Positions 8,854-17,409 of a stretch of DNA of 64,000 nt are shown piece after piece. Within the stretch, counting starts at the first letter, position 1. Each line of letters starts with the position of its first letter. The notes under the pieces are model-generated. The model did not search any database and was not told the origin of the DNA. It saw only the letters and a program-made list of their open reading frames with translations. Position numbers and translations under genes: made by a program. This DNA comes from Dyella sp. ASV24 (lineage in GTDB: Bacteria > Pseudomonadota > Gammaproteobacteria > Xanthomonadales > Rhodanobacteraceae), in the NCBI RefSeq assembly GCF_016428905.1, contig NZ_JAELTQ010000002.1, forward strand, positions 1 through 64,000, in the 5' to 3' direction.

Positions 8854-10541
8854 GCGCGCAGCTTTCTACACCGCCGAACGTCTTGGGTGCATCGCAGGTG
8901 CGTGCGGCGCGCGCGCGCGCCGTGGCGAGCGGTCAATCCTGGCTTACGTTGTTGCAGGACGAGGCCTCGCTGGAGGCTGCTGCCTTCGTGCACGCGCTCT
9001 CCAGTCTGGCATCGATACCGTCGCTGCCTTCGGTAGAGCTCTACGCGGCAACGCCGGACTTTGCGCTGGCGCCTTATGTGGAATGCGCGCGTCGCGACTG
9101 TGTGGCGTTACGTACGGCTGACGGCCGCTTGCTGCTGGTGCTGGCCGACCCATTCTCTGATGACACCGCGCACTGGGCGCGCCACGCCATTCATGAGCAC
9201 TACGAGGCTCGACTGGTCCATCTGGACGATATACGCGGCTTCCTGGCGCAGGCGGAGCAGGGCGTTCGCGCAACGGAGCAGCGAGTCGAGGGCTTGTCGC
9301 AGACGGTCATCGCGGACGGCGATGATGAGTTGCTCTCGCTGGAGAAGATCGAGGCGGACGCGAGCCCGGTGGTGCGCGTCGTCAGCTCCATTCTGTACGA
9401 CGGCCTTAAGCAGGAAGCGTCGGACATCCATCTCAAGTCGACACCGACGGGGATGAGCGTGAAGTTTCGTATCGACGGTGTGCTGGTGCCGGTCTCCGAA
9501 GTGGCGGGTGTCGACACGGCGCAACGCATCATTTCACGCATCAAGGTGATGTCTGAATTGGATATCGCCGAGCGACGCATCCCGCAGGATGGGCGCTTCC
9601 GCGTCACCGCGCGCGGCGGTCAAGTCGACTTCCGCGTATCGATCATGCCCAGCATCCACGGCGAAGATGCGGTGTTGCGTCTGCTCGACCGCAGTGCGTT
9701 GACCGGTAAGCGCGATCAGGTGTTGCGGCTGACCGACCTTGCCATCAGCGGGCAATCGCTGGCGGCCTTGCGCAAGCTGGTGGCGCAGCCTTACGGCATG
9801 GTGCTGGTAACCGGGCCGACGGGATCAGGCAAGACAACCACGCTGTACGCGGCCATTCACGAGATCAATAGCGGCCAGGAAAACATCATCACCATCGAAG
9901 ATCCGGTGGAGTATCAGCTGCCCGGCGTGCTGCAGATTCCGGTAAACGAGAAGAAGGGACTGACGTTCGCGCGCGGTCTGCGTTCGATCCTGCGCCACGA
10001 TCCCGACAAGATCATGGTGGGCGAAATCCGCGACGAGGAAACCGCCCAAATTGCGGTGCAAGCCGCGTTGACCGGTCACTTGGTGCTGACCACGGTGCAT
10101 GCCAACAACGTGTACGACGTGGTGGGCCGTCTGCTGCACATGGGCGTGGACCCTTACAGCCTTGCGTCGGCCCTGGTCGGTGTCTGGGCGCAGCGCCTGT
10201 TGCGCATGAACTGCAACGAATGTGCGCAGCCCTACCAGCCCGATGCGGAAACGCTCGCACTCTCGGGGCTCGGCGACGCTGACCTGATCGGCAAAGGTCT
10301 GCGCGCCGGGCGCGGTTGCGGTCACTGTCGCGGCACGGGCTATCGCGGTCGGCGTGTCATTTCCGAGTTCCTGGTGATGGACGATGTTCTGCGCGAGATG
10401 GTCGCGACCAAGGCGCCCGTGACGACGATGCGCGCCCATGCCACCGAGCAGGGCGGCAGCCTGCGGGCAGCGGCTTTGGCGCTTTTTTACAGCGGTGAAA
10501 CGACCTTGGCTGAGGTCAATCGCGTCACGTTTTCTGAGTAA
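8850..10541 (+). CDS. gspE: Type II secretion/pilus assembly ATPase GspE
   Basis: This 563-aa hexameric assembly ATPase has an N-terminal MshEN/N1E-like region, then the core with Walker A GPTGSGKTTTLYA, Asp-box IITIEDPVEYQL, Walker B KIMVGEIRDEETA and the His box TGHLVLTTVHANN. Near the C-terminus a zinc-binding tetracysteine (CNEC and CGHC) precedes GYRGRRVISEFLVMD, as in GspE and PilB. ATP hydrolysis would drive addition of pseudopilins at the GspF platform. It is coupled to gspF by ATGA; the next gene starts 4 nt after its stop. Confidence 0.93.
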   Translation: MSAQLSTPPNVLGASQVRAARARAVASGQSWLTLLQDEASLEAAAFVHALSSLASIPSLPSVELYAATPDFALAPYVECARRDCVALRTADGRLLLVLADPFSDDTAHWARHAIHEHYEARLVHLDDIRGFLAQAEQGVRATEQRVEGLSQTVIADGDDELLSLEKIEADASPVVRVVSSILYDGLKQEASDIHLKSTPTGMSVKFRIDGVLVPVSEVAGVDTAQRIISRIKVMSELDIAERRIPQDGRFRVTARGGQVDFRVSIMPSIHGEDAVLRLLDRSALTGKRDQVLRLTDLAISGQSLAALRKLVAQPYGMVLVTGPTGSGKTTTLYAAIHEINSGQENIITIEDPVEYQLPGVLQIPVNEKKGLTFARGLRSILRHDPDKIMVGEIRDEETAQIAVQAALTGHLVLTTVHANNVYDVVGRLLHMGVDPYSLASALVGVWAQRLLRMNCNECAQPYQPDAETLALSGLGDADLIGKGLRAGRGCGHCRGTGYRGRRVISEFLVMDDVLREMVATKAPVTTMRAHATEQGGSLRAAALALFYSGETTLAEVNRVTFSE

Positions 10542-10545
10542 GCCC

Positions 10546-11295
10546 GTGAGACGAACGAAGTTAGCGCTTTATGTGTCGGCGCGGGGCTGGATTGCCGCCC
10601 CTTGTGCAGGCACGGCCGTACCGTTGACTGGCGTGCATGCCGAACTGTCCGAGGTGGACTGGTCCATGGTTGGCGAGGCCATCCGGCAGTCCTGCGGACA
10701 AGTTCGGGTGAGATTGGTGCTGTCGGCGCTGCAGTGCCGATTCCTGGTGCTTCCCTGGGTGTCGTCGTGTCGCTCGCCGACAGACGTCCGTGCCTTTGTC
10801 GCGGAGGCATTCGCGCAGACGGGTGGAATCGCCATGGATACGCACCACATAGAAATCGATTGGCCACGCTATGGCGAACCTATCGTCGCCGCCGCTTATC
10901 CGCGCAACCTTGTGGAGTCCATACGCGAGGGGTTGCTTCGTAGCGCGCTTGTGCTCGACCACGTGAGCAGTAGCGTAGACAGCATGCTTGGGCGGTACGG
11001 TCGTTTGCTGGGCACGGGCGCGTCGCTGTTGACGTATGCAGAGGACGATGGGCTGGCCGCCGTGAGCCTCGATGGAGGTCGCGTAGCCCAGATCGAAACC
11101 CTGTCATGGGAGAGCGATGGCCTTCAGCAAGTGGAGGCCTGGGCTACGCGCAAGCAGTTTGCGTTTGCCGATGACAGTCAGCTGTTCTGGCTCGGTACGA
11201 GTGCGAAACCCGAGGCTTACGTAGGCACCGTGCTGGATAGCTTGCCTGCCGAGGTGATATCGCCGGGCCATGCGGTGGTGCTCGCATGCCGATGA
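10546..11295 (+). CDS. PilM/GspL-like cytoplasmic assembly protein
   Basis: This divergent 249-aa protein lies where PilM or the cytoplasmic half of GspL is encoded in related systems. Visible features consistent with an actin-like fold are MDTHHIEIDWPRYGEPIVAAAYPRN and, later, a second strand-rich lobe with LTYAEDDGLAAVSLDGGRV. It has no membrane segment, so it matches PilM rather than full-length GspL. The GTG at 10546 is preferred because upstream extension runs back into gspE. It overlaps the following PilN-like gene by 10 bp. Assignment rests mainly on gene order and fold-like pattern. Confidence 0.6.
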   Translation: MRRTKLALYVSARGWIAAPCAGTAVPLTGVHAELSEVDWSMVGEAIRQSCGQVRVRLVLSALQCRFLVLPWVSSCRSPTDVRAFVAEAFAQTGGIAMDTHHIEIDWPRYGEPIVAAAYPRNLVESIREGLLRSALVLDHVSSSVDSMLGRYGRLLGTGASLLTYAEDDGLAAVSLDGGRVAQIETLSWESDGLQQVEAWATRKQFAFADDSQLFWLGTSAKPEAYVGTVLDSLPAEVISPGHAVVLACR

Positions 11296-11798
11296 AGAGC
11301 CTGCTTGACCTATCGTGGCACCAGGCCCGGCGTGTGTCCTGGCCCGCACTCGTCCTATTGCTGTCGGCGGCCGTGTCAGCCGCGCTATTGCTTGCCTGGA
11401 CGCACCACATGGATGCCCGGCGAGCCGCTCGCGAGACTCAGCTACAGCAGTTATCCGCGTCGCGCCGCCATCTTCCGGCGGCGCCGGCCAAGACAGCGCT
11501 GGACCCGGCGGCGATGCGGCAGATGCAACAGCAGGTTGGCCTGCTCAATCGCGATTGGGCCGCACTCACGCAGGCACTACTGCCGGCCGACAACGACATC
11601 CGCCTGCTGAGCCTCGACGTCAACCCGTCCACTAGCGCTGTGAGGGTCATTGGATTGGCCGGCAGCCCGGTGCGTGCGAACAGCTATGCCCAGGCATTGG
11701 AGGCGCGCGCCGATACTTTGCATGAGGTGCGCTTGTTGCAGGTGGAGCGCCAAAGCGATGGTGTGCGTTTTGAAGTGGGGGCGCAATGGAATCGCTGA
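11286..11798 (+). CDS. PilN-like inner-membrane assembly protein
   Basis: This 170-aa protein has a short cytoplasmic N-terminus, one membrane helix (WPALVLLLSAAVSAALLLAW), a predicted coiled coil rich in Gln and Arg, and a C-terminal ferredoxin-like domain (IRLLSLDVNPSTSAVRVIGLAG, later LHEVRLLQVERQSDGVRFEV). This is the layout of PilN and of the membrane-periplasmic half of GspL. A second ATG six bases downstream (11292) is an equally possible start. It overlaps the next gene by 13 bp, indicating a coupled, probably stoichiometric subcomplex. Confidence 0.7.
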   Translation: MPMKSLLDLSWHQARRVSWPALVLLLSAAVSAALLLAWTHHMDARRAARETQLQQLSASRRHLPAAPAKTALDPAAMRQMQQQVGLLNRDWAALTQALLPADNDIRLLSLDVNPSTSAVRVIGLAGSPVRANSYAQALEARADTLHEVRLLQVERQSDGVRFEVGAQWNR

Positions 11799-12352
11799 TG
11801 CTCCATCGTCTGGTCTGGTGGCTGATGCGCCTGCGCGTGCGCCATGGCCTGCTGGCATGGGCTGCGCTGGCGACATGGATGGTTGTGGTGGTGCTTGGCG
11901 TGGCCACCATGCTCTCGGCCGTGCGTCTTCACGCTGCAGGTCGCGAGCTGTCGGCACAGGCGACGGCGCTTGCAGGTGCACCCGCGGTGACCACCAGCAG
12001 CGCCGCACCGACTAAATCACTGCTCCCCGCCGCCACCGAGCGATTCGACACGACGCGGCGCATGCTGGAATCGCTGCAGGGTACGGGCTTCGCGCCCGAG
12101 CAGATCCGGTTCAAGTTTGAAGCGGATCGTGATGCGGGCCTGACGCGACAGGTTGCGGTGTTTACCGTCAAGGCCCCTTGGTCCGATGTTGCGAAGCTCC
12201 TGGCGCAACTGCAGACGCTGGATCGGTCGGTGTATATCGCCAAGCTGCGCATTGTCCGCGAGAGCGCGGGCAGTGAACTGGTTGCCGTGGACGTGCAGCT
12301 TGCGCTGGCGTGGCTGGACGAGCCGCTGGCGAACAAGGGCGGTGCGCCGTGA
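11786..12352 (+). CDS. PilO/GspM-like inner-membrane assembly protein
   Basis: This 188-aa bitopic protein has a basic N-terminus, one membrane helix (LLAWAALATWMVVVVLGVATML), an extended periplasmic linker and a C-terminal domain (GLTRQVAVFTVKAPWSDVAKLLAQLQTLDRSVYIAKLRIVRES) with the pattern of PilO/GspM ferredoxin-like domains. With its PilN-like neighbour it would form the periplasmic heterodimer linking platform and secretin. The ATGG start lies within the preceding gene. It overlaps the next gene by GTGA. Confidence 0.7.
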   Translation: MESLMLHRLVWWLMRLRVRHGLLAWAALATWMVVVVLGVATMLSAVRLHAAGRELSAQATALAGAPAVTTSSAAPTKSLLPAATERFDTTRRMLESLQGTGFAPEQIRFKFEADRDAGLTRQVAVFTVKAPWSDVAKLLAQLQTLDRSVYIAKLRIVRESAGSELVAVDVQLALAWLDEPLANKGGAP

Positions 12353-12858
12353 AGCGCTGGTTCAGACCGGCGGCGTACTCGATCATCCTGGCCCTCATCG
12401 GCCTGGCGATGTTCGGTAAGCGTGGAAATGAACCCGAGCCCGTGGTCGGCGCGGTTCGGCCCGCTTCGCATAGCCAGGCAAATCCGCGTTCCGAGCGAAC
12501 GCATAGTGCTGCTCCAGCGGAGGCCATGGTCAAGCCGCGTTCGGAAACAGTGTTTGCCGATGAGCTGTTTCAGGCCGTGCACGAGAGGCCCGCGATGGCG
12601 CCGGTGGCCCCCTTACCCGTAGCGGAAGCTGCGCCTGCGCCCGCTGATGACATACGCGTACTGGGCTGGATGTCGAGCGACGCAGGGCCGCTGGTCTTCG
12701 TGGAGTACCGCGGCCAGAACTACAGCCTTGCACCAACGCAAGCCGTGGAAGAGACGTATCGGTTCGACAAGATCGGCGGCGGCCTTGCCGAGTTCACCTA
12801 TTTGCCCACCGGCGAAAGTCGTCAGTTCACGGTGAGCGATCCCGCGCTGATCGAATGA
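12349..12858 (+). CDS. PilP/GspC-like bitopic protein
   Basis: This 169-aa protein starts at GTG 12349, inside the preceding stop. It has a short N-terminal membrane helix (AAYSIILALIGLAMFG), a ~90-residue Pro/Ala-rich linker, and a small beta domain at the end (DIRVLGWMSSDAGPLVFVEYRGQNYSL, then ETYRFDKIGGGLAEFTYLPTGESRQFTV). A helix, flexible linker and small beta domain is the layout of GspC HR domains and of PilP, which contact the secretin N-domains. Its position just before the secretin gene fits. Sequence identity to either family is not obvious by eye. Confidence 0.6.
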   Translation: MKRWFRPAAYSIILALIGLAMFGKRGNEPEPVVGAVRPASHSQANPRSERTHSAAPAEAMVKPRSETVFADELFQAVHERPAMAPVAPLPVAEAAPAPADDIRVLGWMSSDAGPLVFVEYRGQNYSLAPTQAVEETYRFDKIGGGLAEFTYLPTGESRQFTVSDPALIE

Positions 12859-12871
12859 TCCAGAGGAAGAG

Positions 12872-15178
12872 ATGTCGATGGTAAGCAAGGAAGTCAGGGG
12901 GCGCTGCTTACGCAAGGCCATCACGCCGCTCGTGGTGATCGCCTTGTGTGGTTGCGCGACGACCACCCAATTCCGCGAGGCGGACCGCAAGTTCGCGAGC
13001 GGTGATTACGTGGAAGCCGTGCGGCTATACCAGCAGGTGGCCGTGGCGCGCCCCTCGGACGTGCACTACCAGCAGAGCTACATGCTCAAGCGGCAGGTGG
13101 CGTTGGAGACGCTGTTGCGTGAGGCGGAACAGGCTCGGCTCGCCGGGCAGTTGACTGAAGCGGAAAGTCGCTACCAGACAGCGCTGCAGATTGATCCAGG
13201 CAATGCTGCCGCCACGGAAGGCGTACGGCGCGTGGCCATGACACGGCGCCATGCTGAGCAGCTCACCAAGATCGACGAACTGATCGCCGCCGGAGACCTG
13301 GATGCCGCCGACCGCATGGTGCGGGCCCTGCTGGCGGAGGAGCCCGATAGCGCGCGTGCGAAGAACAGCCTGGAGCGCATTCAGGCAGCCAGGGCGAACG
13401 GCAAAGCGCGCGATGCAGACAGTCTTGACGAGCACTTCAAGAAGCCGGTGACGCTGGAGTTCCGCGATGTTCCGGTGAAGGTCATCTTTGACGTGCTGTC
13501 GAAAGCATCGGGCATCAACTTCATCTACGACCAGGACATTCGGCCTGACCTTAAGGTTTCGGTCTTCCTGCGCAAGACCCCGCTGGACGAGGCCATCCGG
13601 CTGATCGGCCTGTCGTCGCAGCTCGAAACGCGTGTGCTCAATAACAACTCGGTGCTGGTCTTCCCCAACACGCCGCAGAAGATCAGTGAGTATCGTCAGC
13701 TCAGCGTGCGCAGCTTCTACCTGGCCAACGCCGACGCCAAGAAAGTGGCCGAAGCGATCAAGGCCATTCTCAAGTCCGAAAACATCGTGGTGGACGAGAA
13801 GCTCAATATGCTGGTGATGCGCGACAGTCCGGACGCGATCCGGCTGGCCGAGCGTCTGGTGGCGCTGCATGACATTGGCGAGCCAGAGGTCATGTTGGAC
13901 GTGGATGTGCTGGAGGTGAAGCAATCCAAGCTGTTGGATCTGGGCGTTGGCTTGCCTTCAGAGATCGGGTTGTCGGTGGTGCCGCCGTCACAGACGTCCA
14001 ATGTCATTGCGCTGGCTGACCTCAAGCATCTTAACTCTTCGAAGATCTATGCCACCGTGCCCAACAGCACGTTGAAGCTGCACGATGAGAGTTCCGACGC
14101 CAAGATCCTCGCCAATCCACGCATCCGCGTGAAAAGTAAGGACAAGGCGAGCGTGCTGATCGGCGACAAAGTGCCGGTGATCACCTCGACCTCCACCTCG
14201 ACAGGTTTCGTCTCCGAAACGGTGAACTACGTGGATGTGGGCCTCAAGCTTGAAGTTGAGCCCAGCGTCTATTCAGGCGATGAGGTGTCGATCAAGATCA
14301 ACCTGGAGGTGAGCAACCTGGTGCGTGAGATCACGACGCGTTCGGGCACGCTGTCCTACCAGATCGGTACGCGTAACGCGCAGACCGTGCTGCGGCTTCG
14401 TGACGGCGAGACACAGATTCTCGCTGGCTTGATCAACAAGGAAGACCGGAAATCGGCTGCCGGGTGGCCGTTTATTTCGCACGTGCCGGTGCTTAGCCAC
14501 CTCTTTGGCACGCAGAAGAATGACCGGCAGAACACCGAGATCGTGTTGTCGATTACGCCCCATCTGATTCGTGGCGTGCGTAGGGCGAACCTGGAAGACA
14601 TGGAATTCGAAAGTGGCACGGCGACGCGTTTACGTGGCGGCAGCGTCATGACGGCATCGCCTTCTCCGGCCGATGCCCCGCAGGGTGAGGCAACCAAGCC
14701 GGAAGGCGCAGTGACGCAGCCGTTGGCGCCCACAGGAGAGGAGCCGTCGAAGGCCGATGCAAAGGGCAACGAGGTCGGCGTCATGCTCGGCTGGTCCGCG
14801 CCGGCCGAAGTCAAAGTGGGTGAACAGTTCACTGCCGTGCTGAACGTGAGTGCGGTCAAGCCGATCGAGCAATTGCCATTGATGATTGGCTTCGACCCGC
14901 AGGTGATGCAGGTGGTGAGCATCGAAGAAGGACCGTTCATGGCCCAGGGCGGCGGCCGGAGTTCGCTCACCAAGGAGGTCAATCTATCCAACGGCAAGAT
15001 CACCGCCACGGCGACGCGACAGGGGACAGCCGTGTCCGGTCAGGGCAATCTGCTGCAGATCACGTTCAAGGCGCTGTCTGCGTCAGACAAAGCGGAGATT
15101 CGCATGCTTTCCGCCACGCCGGCACCGGAGCAGGCCGGGCAGGCGCGATTGTCCAACGCGGCGGTAAAGATTCGATGA
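12872..15178 (+). CDS. gspD: Secretin GspD with C-terminal cohesin-like domain
   Basis: This 768-aa outer-membrane channel has a lipoprotein-type signal with Cys28 (VVIALCGC), TPR-like repeats at ~35-175, an STN/N0-like domain (VTLEFRDVPVKVIFDVLSKASGINF), N1-type repeats (YLANADAKKVAEAIKAIL), and the secretin core ending in QTVLRLRDGETQILAGLI, GWPFISHVPVLSHLFG and NTEIVLSITPHLIR. Residues ~635-768 are extra: GVMLGWSAPAEVKVGEQFTAVLNVS and the following beta pattern match cohesin-type domains. N-terminal TPRs and a cohesin-like tail are absent from classical T2SS GspD but occur in some divergent T2SS-like systems. AGAGGA before ATG 12872 is a good ribosome binding site. The stop overlaps the next pseudopilin gene (ATGA). 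Confidence 0.9.
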   Translation: MSMVSKEVRGRCLRKAITPLVVIALCGCATTTQFREADRKFASGDYVEAVRLYQQVAVARPSDVHYQQSYMLKRQVALETLLREAEQARLAGQLTEAESRYQTALQIDPGNAAATEGVRRVAMTRRHAEQLTKIDELIAAGDLDAADRMVRALLAEEPDSARAKNSLERIQAARANGKARDADSLDEHFKKPVTLEFRDVPVKVIFDVLSKASGINFIYDQDIRPDLKVSVFLRKTPLDEAIRLIGLSSQLETRVLNNNSVLVFPNTPQKISEYRQLSVRSFYLANADAKKVAEAIKAILKSENIVVDEKLNMLVMRDSPDAIRLAERLVALHDIGEPEVMLDVDVLEVKQSKLLDLGVGLPSEIGLSVVPPSQTSNVIALADLKHLNSSKIYATVPNSTLKLHDESSDAKILANPRIRVKSKDKASVLIGDKVPVITSTSTSTGFVSETVNYVDVGLKLEVEPSVYSGDEVSIKINLEVSNLVREITTRSGTLSYQIGTRNAQTVLRLRDGETQILAGLINKEDRKSAAGWPFISHVPVLSHLFGTQKNDRQNTEIVLSITPHLIRGVRRANLEDMEFESGTATRLRGGSVMTASPSPADAPQGEATKPEGAVTQPLAPTGEEPSKADAKGNEVGVMLGWSAPAEVKVGEQFTAVLNVSAVKPIEQLPLMIGFDPQVMQVVSIEEGPFMAQGGGRSSLTKEVNLSNGKITATATRQGTAVSGQGNLLQITFKALSASDKAEIRMLSATPAPEQAGQARLSNAAVKIR

Positions 15179-15654
15179 GCTCATCGCGAGCGCGCGGCTT
15201 CAGCTTCATCGAGCTGCTGGCCAGTCTGGCGATCATGGCGACCTTGCTACTGGTCGCCATTCCGACCGCGCGTCTGGTGACCCAGCGACATCGAGAAACA
15301 CAACTGCGCGATGCACTGTCCACCATCCGCGCCGGCATCGATCGCTACAAGCGCGCCACGGAACAGGGGCGTATCCAGGTCAAGCTAGGAGAAAGCGGTT
15401 ACCCACCCGATCTTGCGGCATTGACCGAAGGTGTAGAAGACATCAGCACGCCAGAGCGTCGCAAGATGTACTTCTTGCGGCGCATACCTGCGGATCCCAT
15501 GGCTCCCGGCAACGCCAGCGACCCGGCGGCAACCTGGGGCCTGCGAAGTTACGCCAGTCCACCCGACGATCCGGCACCCGGTGATGACGTGTTCGACGTC
15601 TACACGCGTGCGTCGGGCGAAGGGTTGAATGGTGTTCCGTACAAGGATTGGTGA
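15175..15654 (+). CDS. Type II secretion-like pseudopilin
   Basis: This 159-aa protein has a prepilin N-terminus, GFSFIELLASLAIMATLLLVAIP, with Gly at -1 and Glu at +5. The globular part (ALSTIRAGIDRYKRATEQG, SGYPPDLAALTEGVED, MYFLRRIPADPMAP, WGLRSYASPPDDPAPGDDVFDVYT, GLNGVPYKDW) follows the GspG-like plan but with different loops. It is coupled to gspD by ATGA, and the next gene starts one base after its stop. It is probably a second major-type or minor pseudopilin. Confidence 0.85.
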   Translation: MSSSRARGFSFIELLASLAIMATLLLVAIPTARLVTQRHRETQLRDALSTIRAGIDRYKRATEQGRIQVKLGESGYPPDLAALTEGVEDISTPERRKMYFLRRIPADPMAPGNASDPAATWGLRSYASPPDDPAPGDDVFDVYTRASGEGLNGVPYKDW

Positions 15655-15655
15655 C

Positions 15656-16033
15656 ATGACGTCGAGAACCGCAGGCTTCAGCCTGATCGAGCTGATCGTG
15701 GTCATGGCCATCATCGCGGTGCTGGTGACGATCGCTCTGCCGCGCTATCAGTCCTCGGTGGACCATTCAAAGGTGGTGGCGTTGCAAGGAAATCTGCGCG
15801 TGTTGCGTGAGGCGATTGATCGCTACCAGGAAGATCGTGCGAAGTTTCCCGAGAACCTGCAGCAACTCACCGAGCAACACTATATTCGTGAGATACCGAT
15901 CGATCCGATGACGGACAGCGCGCAGACCTGGGTGCTGGTAGAAGAACGCGCCGGCGATAACACCGGTATCGTCGACGTGCACAGCGGTGCCAAGGGCAGC
16001 ACGCCGCAAGGCGTTGCCTATGGAGATCTGTAG
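15656..16033 (+). CDS. Type II secretion-like pseudopilin
   Basis: This 125-aa protein has the leader MTSRTAG followed by FSLIELIVVMAIIAVLVTIALPRYQ, a canonical N-methylated prepilin helix with Glu at +5. The body (NLRVLREAIDRYQEDRAKFPENLQQLTEQHYIREIPIDPMTDS, WVLVEE, GIVDVHSGAKG) is GspG-like. ATG 15656 is the only start that gives a normal 7-residue leader. It begins one base after the preceding stop and ends two bases before the next gene. Three pseudopilins in a row after the secretin suggest a heteromeric tip. Confidence 0.87.
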   Translation: MTSRTAGFSLIELIVVMAIIAVLVTIALPRYQSSVDHSKVVALQGNLRVLREAIDRYQEDRAKFPENLQQLTEQHYIREIPIDPMTDSAQTWVLVEERAGDNTGIVDVHSGAKGSTPQGVAYGDL

Positions 16034-16035
16034 TC

Positions 16036-16575
16036 ATGGCCAGGCAAGCGGGATTTGCGTATCTGACGCTGCTGTACGCTGTTGCCTTGCTGTCGGTATC
16101 CATGTTGGCCGTGGGTACGCTTGGCTACTTCGCCCGGATACGCGCGGAAGAAAATCAGCTGTTGCAGATGGGAGGTGAGTTCCGTCGGGCCCTTATTCGC
16201 TACCGCGATGCCGCAGAACCGCGTATGTATCCGACCTCGCTGGACGAGCTGCTGCTGGACCGCCGATCAGGCGTGGCACGGCGGCATCTGCGTAAGATCT
16301 ACGTCGATCCGATCACGCGAACGCGCGAGTGGGGGCTGGTCACGGAAGGTGGGCGTATTGTCGGTGTCCGTTCCAACTCGGATCGAAAGCCGCTGAAAGA
16401 AACAGGGTTTGATACGGAGAACGCCGGATTCGAGAACGCGGCGCACTACAGTGATTGGGTGTTCGGACCGGCGCTGGTGGCGGACCCCCAAGACCCCAAA
16501 GGGCAGGGCGCAGGCGCGCCGCCCGCTAGAACAGCGCCATCAGGCTCTGACTTACAGCGAGCTGCAGGTGGCTGA
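16036..16575 (+). CDS. Atypical minor pseudopilin lacking Glu at +5
   Basis: This 179-aa protein has a prepilin-like N-terminus: MARQAG followed by FAYLTLLYAVALLSVSMLAVGTLGYFARIRAEE. Position +5 is Thr, not Glu. In GspK-type tip subunits the missing +5 Glu is characteristic, so this is probably the tip pseudopilin. The body has RYRDAAEPRMYPTSLDELLLD, RRHLRKIYVDPITRTREWGL and a Pro/Ala-rich tail. Its last 24 bases overlap the convergent rhodanese-like gene, the end of the secretion operon. No rho-independent terminator follows. Confidence 0.8.
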   Translation: MARQAGFAYLTLLYAVALLSVSMLAVGTLGYFARIRAEENQLLQMGGEFRRALIRYRDAAEPRMYPTSLDELLLDRRSGVARRHLRKIYVDPITRTREWGLVTEGGRIVGVRSNSDRKPLKETGFDTENAGFENAAHYSDWVFGPALVADPQDPKGQGAGAPPARTAPSGSDLQRAAGG

Positions 16576-17409
16576 TTCACCGTGGCCGGCAAGGCGCTTG
16601 CGATCCTGTGCCAGTTGCGTATCGAGCAAACGGCTTAGCTGATCGGAGCTGCCGACCCAATACAAGGACGTCGCGGCGCCTTTGCTGAGCTGAGCTTGGA
16701 TAGCGCTTACGGGCGTCGCAGCATCGGCAAGCACGACGTTGCGACGCGCTTTCGGCGATCCGCTGCTGCGAGCAACGGAAGCCAACGACTTCAGGGAGTC
16801 GGCGAGGATCACCGGCGTGTTACCGGGTTCGGCGAGGGCGGCGGCGATCTCTGCATCGCTCAGCCGATTAGTCGCCAACACTTCCTCGCGGCCGTGCAGT
16901 TGCGCCCACGCGGCGATACCGCCGTCCACAACAGTTACCTGCTGAAGACCGGATTGACGCAATCGCTCACACAGCTGGATGGTGTCAGAACGGAATTTGC
17001 CGTCGCCATAAACGACCGTCTTGCGGTTGCGCAGGCCCGGAAGGGTGGTGAGCGTGGCGGCAGACGCCTGCTGCGCGCCCGGTACATGGAACTGGAGGAA
17101 CTGCGTGCGATCACGGATATCGATGATCTCCACGCCCGGTGCGTCCAGTGCAGCAGCGCTTACCAGGCAGCTAGAACCTGATGATGGACGCACTGTAGGC
17201 GCAGCCTGTGGCGGTGCCTTGTGTTTGGCCGCTTCTACCAGTGCAGGGCATTGCGCGGCTGCCGTGTTGTTTGTCGCGGCATGCAGGGACCACAAAGGCA
17301 AGGTACCGACGGCTCCCATCAGGAGGCAGAAGTGGATTCGACCTTTCATCCGGGAGCGCCCGCCTGGCGTGAGGGCGGCGGGCAGGGTGCGCTTCGTGGC
17401 TTGCTGCAT
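16552..17409 (-). CDS. Exported rhodanese-like protein with degenerate active site
   Basis: This 285-aa protein has an N-terminal export signal (RIHFCLLMGAVGTLPLWSLHAAT, with an extended basic n-region). The ATG at 17409 is preferred because AAGGAAG lies ~7 nt upstream; an internal ATG at 17349 would give a shorter signal peptide with a poor ribosome binding site. A rhodanese-like domain spans ~83-165: VEIIDIRDRTQFLQFHVPGA and then TVVYGDGKFRSDT. The active-site loop has Gly135 where sulfurtransferases carry the catalytic Cys, so sulfur transfer by this domain is unlikely. A second half (TPVILADSLKSL, ATSLYWVGSSDQLSRLL) may be another degenerate rhodanese unit. It is convergent with the secretion operon and may be unrelated to it. 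Confidence 0.75.
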   Translation of the reverse strand: MQQATKRTLPAALTPGGRSRMKGRIHFCLLMGAVGTLPLWSLHAATNNTAAAQCPALVEAAKHKAPPQAAPTVRPSSGSSCLVSAAALDAPGVEIIDIRDRTQFLQFHVPGAQQASAATLTTLPGLRNRKTVVYGDGKFRSDTIQLCERLRQSGLQQVTVVDGGIAAWAQLHGREEVLATNRLSDAEIAAALAEPGNTPVILADSLKSLASVARSSGSPKARRNVVLADAATPVSAIQAQLSKGAATSLYWVGSSDQLSRLLDTQLAQDRKRLAGHGESATCSSL

